A stretch of 64,000 nt of DNA from Bradyrhizobium sp. 1(2017). GTDB taxonomy: Bacteria > Pseudomonadota > Alphaproteobacteria > Rhizobiales > Xanthobacteraceae. Below are positions 27,574 to 34,447 of this stretch, piece after piece (within the stretch, counting starts at the first letter, position 1; each line of letters starts with the position of its first letter). Location: the NCBI RefSeq assembly GCF_011602485.2, contig NZ_CP050022.2, forward strand, positions 7,646,001 through 7,710,000. Reading direction: 5' to 3'. A model generated the notes under the pieces. That model was not told the DNA's origin, did not search any database, and saw only the letters and a program-made list of their open reading frames with translations. The translations under genes were made by a program, and so were the position numbers.

Positions 27574-28209
27574 TTGACGATCGAAGCTGTGATCTTTGAT
27601 TTTGGCGGCGTGTTGACGAGCTCGCCGTTCGAGGCGTTCGCCCGGTTCGAGGTCGAGCGCGGCCTGCCCGTCGACATCATCCGGCGCACCAACGCCGCCA
27701 ATCATCTGGAAAACGCCTGGGCCAGGTTTGAGCGGGCAGAGGTGGATATCGATACGTTCGATCTCCTATTCGCCGAGGAATCACGTGCCCTTGGCGCTGA
27801 GGTGCGCGGCCGCGACGTGCTGCCGCTGCTCCAGGGCGATCTGCGCCCCGAGATGGTGGAGGCGTTGAAGCGGATCAAGGCGCAGTTCAAGACCGGCTGC
27901 ATCACCAACAACCTTCCGGCCAACGCCATCGGCAGCATGACCGGGCGCTCACTCTACATCGCCGAAGTGATGGTTCTGTTCGACCACGTCATCGAATCCG
28001 CCAAGATCGGCCTGCGCAAGCCCGACCCGCGCATCTACCGGCTGATGGTCGATGCGTTGAAGGTCGATGCGAAGAATTGCGTCTATCTCGACGACCTCGG
28101 CGTCAACCTGAAACCCGCGCGCGAGATGGGTATGACCACGATCAAGGTGACGAGTGGGGCGCAGGCGATTGCGGATCTCGAGAAGGCGATGGGGCTGAAG
28201 CTCTCCTAG
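27574..28209 (+). CDS. HAD-superfamily hydrolase (epoxide hydrolase N-terminal phosphatase-like)
   Basis: This is a 211-residue HAD-IA protein. Motif I is DFGGVL (nucleophile Asp, but the +2 general acid is Gly), motif II ITNN, motif III Lys in KIGLRKPDPRIY, and motif IV LDDLGVNLKPA. The DFGGV and KPDPRIY sequences match the subgroup related to the phosphatase half of soluble epoxide hydrolase. The start is TTG 27574 with GAGG upstream; no in-frame ATG is better. It is divergent from the protease. Substrate unknown. Confidence 0.88.
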   Translation: MTIEAVIFDFGGVLTSSPFEAFARFEVERGLPVDIIRRTNAANHLENAWARFERAEVDIDTFDLLFAEESRALGAEVRGRDVLPLLQGDLRPEMVEALKRIKAQFKTGCITNNLPANAIGSMTGRSLYIAEVMVLFDHVIESAKIGLRKPDPRIYRLMVDALKVDAKNCVYLDDLGVNLKPAREMGMTTIKVTSGAQAIADLEKAMGLKLS

Positions 28210-28215
28210 CCGAGC

Positions 28216-29322
28216 CTACTCCGCGGCGGCGGCGATCCGCTCCGGGAAGGCGGCCGCGAGCGAGGCGCGGTCGGGCGTCAGCACGCCGCGCTCGGTGATC
28301 AGGCCGGTCACGAGCCGCGCCGGCGTGACATCGAACGCATAATTGGCGACCGGCGAATTCTCCGGCACGATGCGGACCGTCTCCAGCCGGCCGTCGGCGG
28401 TGCGGCCGGTCATGTCGGTGACCTCCGTGCCGCTGCGCTGCTCGATCGGGATGTCGCGGATGCCGTCATGAACGGTGAAATCGATCGTCGGGGACGGCAG
28501 CGCGACGTAGAACGGCACACCATTGTCGTGCGCGGCGAGCGCCTTCAGATAGGTGCCGATCTTGTTGCAGACGTCGCCGTTGGCGGCGACACGGTCGGTG
28601 CCCACGATGGCGAGATCGACCATACCGTGCTGCATCAGATGCCCGCCTGTATTGTCCGGGATCACGGTATGCGGCACGCCATGATGGCCGAGTTCCCAGG
28701 CGGTGAGCGAAGCGCCCTGGTTGCGCGGACGGGTCTCGTCGACCCAGACATGGATCTTGATGCCGCGCTCATGCGCGAGATAGATCGGCGCCGTCGCCGT
28801 GCCCCAATCCACCGTTGCAAGCCAGCCGGCATTGCAATGGGTGAGCACATTGACCGTCTCGCCCGGCTTCTTTGCCGCAATCGCCTCGATCAGCTTCAGA
28901 CCGTTGCCGGCGATGCCGCGGTTGATCTCGACGTCCTGCTCGACGATCTCGTCGGCGCGCGCGTAGGCCGCCTCCGCGCGTTCAACCGCATCGACCGGCG
29001 ACAGCGCAGTGCGCATCTCATCCAGCGCCCATTTCAGGTTGATCGCGGTCGGCCGCGCCACGACCAGCGTCTCATAGGCGCGTTTCAGGCCGGCATCCGA
29101 GGCATCCTCGCGCATCGCGAGCGCCATGCCATAGGCCGCGGTGGCGCCGATCAGCGGGGCTCCGCGCACCAGCATGTCGCGAATGGCCGCCGCCGCGTCT
29201 TCGCAGGACGTCAGTTTCGCAACGACGAACTCGTGCGGCAGCCTGCGCTGGTCGATCGCGCCGACCGACCAGCCGTCGCGCTCGCGCCAGATGCTGCGGA
29301 AATGCTTGCCGTCGACCTTCAT
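28216..29322 (-). CDS. mtnA: S-methyl-5-thioribose-1-phosphate isomerase
   Basis: This 368-residue enzyme of methionine salvage converts methylthioribose-1-phosphate to methylthioribulose-1-phosphate. It shows the family motifs [13 protein letters not shown], a catalytic Cys in [17 protein letters not shown], a catalytic Asp in [18 protein letters not shown], and the substrate loop [16 protein letters not shown]. It follows mtnP by 18 bases on the same strand, giving the first two steps after methylthioadenosine in one operon. The later salvage genes are not in the window. Confidence 0.97.
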   Translation of the reverse strand: MKVDGKHFRSIWRERDGWSVGAIDQRRLPHEFVVAKLTSCEDAAAAIRDMLVRGAPLIGATAAYGMALAMREDASDAGLKRAYETLVVARPTAINLKWALDEMRTALSPVDAVERAEAAYARADEIVEQDVEINRGIAGNGLKLIEAIAAKKPGETVNVLTHCNAGWLATVDWGTATAPIYLAHERGIKIHVWVDETRPRNQGASLTAWELGHHGVPHTVIPDNTGGHLMQHGMVDLAIVGTDRVAANGDVCNKIGTYLKALAAHDNGVPFYVALPSPTIDFTVHDGIRDIPIEQRSGTEVTDMTGRTADGRLETVRIVPENSPVANYAFDVTPARLVTGLITERGVLTPDRASLAAAFPERIAAAAE

Positions 29323-29340
29323 GGCGTTCTGCCTCTCACT

Positions 29341-30216
<876 letters not shown>

Positions 30217-30343
30217 ACCCGCTCCACCCTGTTCGCCACGTGCGACATGGTTAAGCTATGCCAGCTTTGGGGCGGATTTGGAACGGGGGGTGGGGACGGA
30301 TGCCGGTGGTGTGAGGGGCGGAGGCGCGGGCCTCGTTCTCAGC

Positions 30344-30369
30344 GTCGTCCCTGCGAACGCAGGGACGAC
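30344..30369. repeat. perfect short hairpin repeat GTCGTCCCTGCG / CGCAGGGACGAC
   Basis: Twelve-base perfect arms are separated by two bases. It lies between the carrier-protein stop codon and mtnP. The sequence matches the right end of the 60660-60791 element, so it is probably a solo or trimmed member of that repeat family. It could terminate carrier-protein transcription, though there is no T tract. Confidence 0.8.
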
Positions 30370-30394
30370 ACCGGGAGGGAGTTGCGGCTCTAAC

Positions 30395-30667
30395 TTAAGC
30401 CGCCGCAGCCAAACGCAATTGGGTGGCAACCATCCGCTCCAGCGTTTCGACGGACTGGAAATTCTCCGGCGTGATCTCGGATTGCGGGATGGTGAAGTCG
30501 AACTCGGCTTCGACCCCGAGCATCAGGTTGACCATGTCCATCGAGGTCAGGCCCGCATCCACGAGCTTCGCCTGTGGCGTGATGTTCGCGGCGAGCGAGT
30601 TCTGTTCGAGAATGCCCTTCACCAGCTTGATGATGCGATTGCGCAAATCGGTATCGAAGGCCTGCAT
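30395..30667 (-). CDS. acyl/aminoacyl carrier protein
   Basis: This is a 90-residue carrier protein with the phosphopantetheine site at Ser42 in DAGLTSMDMVNLML. The flanking residue is Thr rather than the Asp of ordinary ACP (DSL), as is typical of the stand-alone carrier proteins served by amino acid:[carrier protein] ligases. ATG 30667 (MQAFDTDL) was chosen over a TTG two codons upstream. It is divergent from the flavoprotein/ligase/acyltransferase genes across a 358-base spacer. The ligase in that cluster is the likely loader (inference from family and neighbourhood). Confidence 0.9.
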   Translation of the reverse strand: MQAFDTDLRNRIIKLVKGILEQNSLAANITPQAKLVDAGLTSMDMVNLMLGVEAEFDFTIPQSEITPENFQSVETLERMVATQLRLAAAA

Positions 30668-31025
30668 CGGCAAATTCCCATCTGTCTATCGTGGTCGGAC
30701 CGGACTGACGGCTACGATGGGCACGGTCAGCCGATCCCGCAATGGCCGCGAGGATTACTTCCCTTTTCTTAGTAAACCATGACTCAGATTGACTAAAATT
30801 CAGCCCTCTTCCAGATCACTAACGCGACCCCGGAAATTCCGGCGACGCAAACAACCGGACCTTAACTGTTCGTTCGGAATTGGGCTTTGTTTACCCTCTA
30901 TTTCATCGACGAATTTGAATTAAATCCGTAGCCTCGTCTCACAAGCAAAGATGGTCGGAGGATCGCTTCAGCGGCATCGCGAATGATGCCGGCGATCTCG
31001 AACGGCAAACCGGAGGCGGACGAGT
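30668..31025. other. 358-base divergent regulatory region of the aminoacyl-carrier-protein locus
   Basis: No gene is seen. The middle (about 30760-30930) is visibly richer in A/T than its surroundings, which is rare in this window and suggests promoters or protein-binding sites for both directions. It includes the palindrome CCGGAA-A-TTCCGG at 30830-30842 and the segments TTAACTGTTCGTTCGGAATT and TTGAATTAAATC. A good GGAGG ribosome-binding site for the flavoprotein lies at 31012-31016. No -35/-10 pair can be assigned with confidence. Confidence 0.6.
30830..30842. promoter_or_regulatory. candidate operator palindrome
   Basis: The perfect dyad CCGGAA-A-TTCCGG lies in the divergent spacer between the carrier-protein gene and the flavoprotein gene. 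It is a possible binding site for an unknown regulator; no other support. Confidence 0.35.
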
Positions 31026-32243
31026 ATGAACGTGCGTGAAGCAGTCCTCACTGTCGACGAAATGCAGACCAGCTTCCTCGAGCAGGGTCCCTCCCTGATC
31101 GAGCGTGCCAACCGGACCGCCGCAGCGGCCGCAGCCGATGCAGACGGCGTCGATCGCGACGCCCGCTTCCCGCACAAGGCATTCGAGGTCGCACGCGAGC
31201 AGAAGCTGCTGGGTGTCATGATCCCGATCGAATTCGGCGGCTTCGGCGCCTCCATCTACGACGTCACCGACATCTGCTACACGCTCGGGCGCGCCTGCGC
31301 GTCCACCGCGATGATCTACGCGATGCACCAGACCAAGGTCGCCTGCATCGTCAGGCATGGTCACGGTATCCCCTGGATGGAAACCATGATACGCCGGGTC
31401 GCCCGCGACCAGTGGCTGCTCGCTTCCTCCACGACCGAAGGCCAGAACGGCGGCAACATCCGCGCCAGCGCGGCAGCCGTCGATCACGCCGGAGACACCG
31501 TCGCGCTGGTCCGCGACGCCACCGTGATCTCCTACGGCGCCGAAGCCGACGGCCTCGTGACCATCGCCCGGCGCGCCACCGATGCTGCGGCTTCCGACCA
31601 GGTGCTTCTGGCGCTCGCCAAGGACGATTACTCGTTGAAGCGGACGCTGGGCTGGGAAACGCTCGGCATGCGCGGCACCTGCTCGACCGGCTTCGAGCTC
31701 AAGGTCGATTGCCCCGCCGACCGCATCTTCCCCGAAGCCTATGACAAGATCCATGCCCAGACCATGACGCCGTTCGCGCATCTGTGCTGGTCGTCCGCCT
31801 GGACGGGCATCGCGGCTGCCGCCGTGACCCGCGCGCAGGCCTTCATCCGCAAGGCGGCGCGCTCGTCCGGCGGCCAGATGCCGCCGGCCGCAGCGCACTT
31901 CACCGCCGCCAAGATGTCGCTGGCCAAGCTGCGCGCGCTGATCGCGGCCAACATCGACGCTTTCGCCCGCGCCGAGCATGACGAGCGCGCGCTGAGCTCG
32001 CTCGATTTCCAGTCTTCGATCACACTGCTGAAGGTTCAGGCCTCCGAGCTCGCGGTCGAGACCGTGATGCATGCGATGCGCACCGCGGGCCTTTCCGGCT
32101 ACCGCAACGACGGCGAGTTCACCATGGGCCGTCATCTGCGCGACGTGCTGTCGTCTCCGATCATGATCAACAATGACCGTATTCTCGCCAACGCCGCGAC
32201 ATCGACCTTGATGAGCGGCGTGCCGCTGAGCCTTCGTGACTGA
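31026..32243 (+). CDS. acyl-CoA dehydrogenase-like flavoprotein
   Basis: This 405-residue protein has the acyl-CoA dehydrogenase fold: a helical N-terminus (FEVAREQKLLGVMIPIEFGG), a beta-domain with TEGQNGGNIRAS and LGMRGTCSTGF, and a C-terminal helical bundle. The usual C-terminal YEGT with the catalytic glutamate is not present; the equivalent region reads SSPIMINNDRILANA, closer to the monooxygenase-like or type-2 members. It may therefore not do classical alpha,beta-dehydrogenation. Members of this superfamily oxidise carrier-bound aminoacyl groups in pyrrole biosynthesis. It is first in a plus-strand operon with the ligase (55-base gap). Its substrate is unknown; carrier-bound glycine derivatives are a hypothesis. 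Confidence 0.88.
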   Translation: MNVREAVLTVDEMQTSFLEQGPSLIERANRTAAAAAADADGVDRDARFPHKAFEVAREQKLLGVMIPIEFGGFGASIYDVTDICYTLGRACASTAMIYAMHQTKVACIVRHGHGIPWMETMIRRVARDQWLLASSTTEGQNGGNIRASAAAVDHAGDTVALVRDATVISYGAEADGLVTIARRATDAAASDQVLLALAKDDYSLKRTLGWETLGMRGTCSTGFELKVDCPADRIFPEAYDKIHAQTMTPFAHLCWSSAWTGIAAAAVTRAQAFIRKAARSSGGQMPPAAAHFTAAKMSLAKLRALIAANIDAFARAEHDERALSSLDFQSSITLLKVQASELAVETVMHAMRTAGLSGYRNDGEFTMGRHLRDVLSSPIMINNDRILANAATSTLMSGVPLSLRD

Positions 32244-32298
32244 CGTGCTTGCCGACTGAACCAAGAAGAACAATTTCGAGATAGCAGGACATCGACCC

Positions 32299-33279
32299 AT
32301 GAACATTGCCGTCCTCCCCGATTCGCCCGAGACCGCGCCACAGATCATCGATCCGCTCGATCATCTCGCCGACAGGCTGTTCCACCCCATGGGCTCGGAC
32401 GGCGTCTACGCCCGCACCGCGCTCTATGAAGGCGTCGTCGAGCGGCTCGCTGCGCTGATCACGGGGCATCGCGAGGCCGGAACCGAGGTGATGCGCTTTC
32501 CGCCGGTGATGAGCCGGGCTCAGCTCGAGAAATCCGGCTACCTCAAGAGCTTTCCGAACCTGCTCGGCTGCGTCTGCGGCCTGCACGGCACCGAACGCGA
32601 GATCAACGCCGCGGTGAGCCGCTTCGACGCCGGCGGCGACTGGACCTCATCGCTCTCGCCGGCCGACCTCGTGCTGTCGCCGGCCGCCTGCTACCCCGTC
32701 TACCCGATCGCAGCAAGCCGCGGACAATTGCCGAAGGGCGGCCTGCGCTTCGACGTCGCCGCGGACTGCTTCCGCCGCGAGCCGTCGAAGCATCTCGACC
32801 GGCTGCAATCGTTCCGGATGCGCGAATATGTCTGCATCGGCACGGCCGACGACGTCGCCGATTTCCGCGAGCGCTGGATGGTGCGCGCGCAGGCGATCGC
32901 CCGCGACCTCGGCCTGACCTTCCGCGTCGACTATGCCAGCGATCCCTTCTTCGGCCGCGTCGGCCAGATGAAGGCGGTCAGCCAGAAGCAGCAGCAGCTC
33001 AAATTCGAGCTCCTGATCCCGCTGCGCTCGGAAGAGCAGCCGACCGCCTGCATGAGCTTCAACTATCACCGCGAGCATTTCGGCACGACCTGGGGCATCC
33101 AGGACGCCAATGGCGAACCGGCCCACACGGGCTGCGTCGCCTTCGGCATGGACCGGCTCGCGGTCGCCATGTTCCACACCCACGGCACCGATCTGTCCGC
33201 CTGGCCCGCCAAGGTCCGTGAGATCATGGGCATGCAGCCGTCCGCTTCGGCCGATGCGCATGGCGAGGGCTGGCGCTAA
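32299..33279 (+). CDS. glycine/amino acid:[carrier protein] ligase (class II aaRS-like)
   Basis: This 326-residue homologue of the atypical seryl-tRNA synthetase catalytic core lacks a tRNA-binding arm. The family activates an amino acid with ATP and loads it onto the phosphopantetheine of a small carrier protein. Class II motif 2 is CFRREPSKHLDRLQSFRMRE and motif 3 is GCVAFGMDRLAVAMF. As I recall them, the zinc ligands of the characterised Bradyrhizobium glycine:[carrier protein] ligase are Cys131, Glu176 and Cys279; the same residues occur at exactly those positions here (PAACYP, FRMREY, HTGCVAF). This strongly supports orthology and glycine preference. It lies between the flavoprotein and a GNAT-like protein. 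The biological role of the aminoacyl carrier is not established. Confidence 0.95.
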   Translation: MNIAVLPDSPETAPQIIDPLDHLADRLFHPMGSDGVYARTALYEGVVERLAALITGHREAGTEVMRFPPVMSRAQLEKSGYLKSFPNLLGCVCGLHGTEREINAAVSRFDAGGDWTSSLSPADLVLSPAACYPVYPIAASRGQLPKGGLRFDVAADCFRREPSKHLDRLQSFRMREYVCIGTADDVADFRERWMVRAQAIARDLGLTFRVDYASDPFFGRVGQMKAVSQKQQQLKFELLIPLRSEEQPTACMSFNYHREHFGTTWGIQDANGEPAHTGCVAFGMDRLAVAMFHTHGTDLSAWPAKVREIMGMQPSASADAHGEGWR

Positions 33280-33320
33280 CGAGACGGACGAGGCCGACCA
33301 TTTCCACGGGCAAGACGAAC

Positions 33321-34196
33321 GTGATCCACACCAAGGTCCGATGCCGCGAGATTACCGAGTCCGACGTCGATAAGATCGCGGACTTGCTGACGCGCGGCTT
33401 CGTCGGGCGTTCGCGCGAATACTGGATCCAGGGCCTGCGCCGGCAGGCCTTCCGATCCGTGCCGGATGGCTTTCCGCGCTTCGGCTACATGCTCGACGAT
33501 GACGGCACGCCGGTCGGCGTGCTGCTGTTGATCTACACGGCGCGCAAGGACGGCGAACAGACTGCCATCCAGTGCAACCTGTCGAGCTGGTATGTCGATC
33601 CGGCCTATCGCAACTATGCTCCGCTGCTCACCAAGATCGCGCAGCGGCACAAGGACGTCACCTACCTCAACATCAGCCCGGCGCCGTGGACCTGGCCGAT
33701 CATCGAGACGCAGGGATTTCGGGCCTATTGCCACGGCATCTTCTTCTCTGTGCCGGCGCTGGCGCGGGTCCCGCGCTGGAGCAAGATCGAAGTCATCTCG
33801 CAGCACGCCAAGGCGATCGAGGGACTTTCCGAAGCCGAGACCGAACTGTTGACGCGGCATGCGCGCTACAATTGTCTCAGCCTGGTCTGCCGCACGCCGA
33901 AGGGAACCTTCCCCTTCGTCCTGCAACCGGTGCGCATCCGTCGCGGCTTCATCGCACCGCCCGCGATGAAGCTGATCTATTGCCGCAACACCGCCGAATA
34001 CGCCGCCTGCGCAGGCCGCATCGGCCGGCTGCTGCTGCGGCTCGGCAAGATCGCCGTGGCCGTCGATTCCAATGGCCCGGTTCCCGGCCTTGTCGGTATT
34101 TATACCGAGCGTCGCGGCCGCAAATATTTCAAGGGCCCGCACCGGCCGCAGCTCGCCGATCTCACCGACACGGAACTCGTATTGTACGGGCCGTAG
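33321..34196 (+). CDS. GNAT-like acyltransferase in the carrier-protein locus
   Basis: This is a 291-residue protein. Residues ~5-150 read as a GNAT fold: REITESDVDKIADLLTRGFV (strand 1/helix 1), PVGVLLLIYT (strand 4) and SSWYVDPAYRNYAPLLTKIA (motif A region with YRNYAP in the CoA-binding loop). The C-terminal half (LLTRHARYNCLSLVCRTPKG; MKLIYCRNTAEYAACAGR) has no family I recognise. The start is GTG 33321. It is 41 bases after the ligase, so it is probably co-transcribed. Given the context it may transfer the aminoacyl group from the carrier protein to an acceptor; that is inference. Confidence 0.8.
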   Translation: MIHTKVRCREITESDVDKIADLLTRGFVGRSREYWIQGLRRQAFRSVPDGFPRFGYMLDDDGTPVGVLLLIYTARKDGEQTAIQCNLSSWYVDPAYRNYAPLLTKIAQRHKDVTYLNISPAPWTWPIIETQGFRAYCHGIFFSVPALARVPRWSKIEVISQHAKAIEGLSEAETELLTRHARYNCLSLVCRTPKGTFPFVLQPVRIRRGFIAPPAMKLIYCRNTAEYAACAGRIGRLLLRLGKIAVAVDSNGPVPGLVGIYTERRGRKYFKGPHRPQLADLTDTELVLYGP

Positions 34197-34211
34197 GAGA
34201 TCGGGCTGTCT

Positions 34212-34285
34212 CCGTAGCCCGCATGAGCGAAGCGACATGCGGGAAAGGCTGCCCCCGGATGTCGCTGCGCTCATCCGGGCTACGG
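34212..34285. repeat. palindromic repeat with CCGTAGCCCG / CGGGCTACGG ends
   Basis: Perfect 10-base terminal arms enclose a second imperfect pair (GCATGAGCGAAGCGACATGC / CGGATGTCGCTGCGCTCATCCG). It lies 15 bases after the acyltransferase stop codon and before the PAS/GGDEF/EAL gene. It is a Bradyrhizobium-type intergenic palindrome that may mark the 3' end of the carrier-protein operon. Confidence 0.8.
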
Positions 34286-34447
34286 GACGACTATGGCCTT
34301 GCCGGATGGCCGTTAGCGCGTTTGCTCTCCATCGCCAGTCACCCTCCGTAAACTACCACGCTTAAGGGAATTTTCCGGCCTCTTCGTTACGCTCGGCGGC
34401 TGAATTACGTTGCGTTAAGTCTATTGCCCGCCGAGACCGCCGACCCC

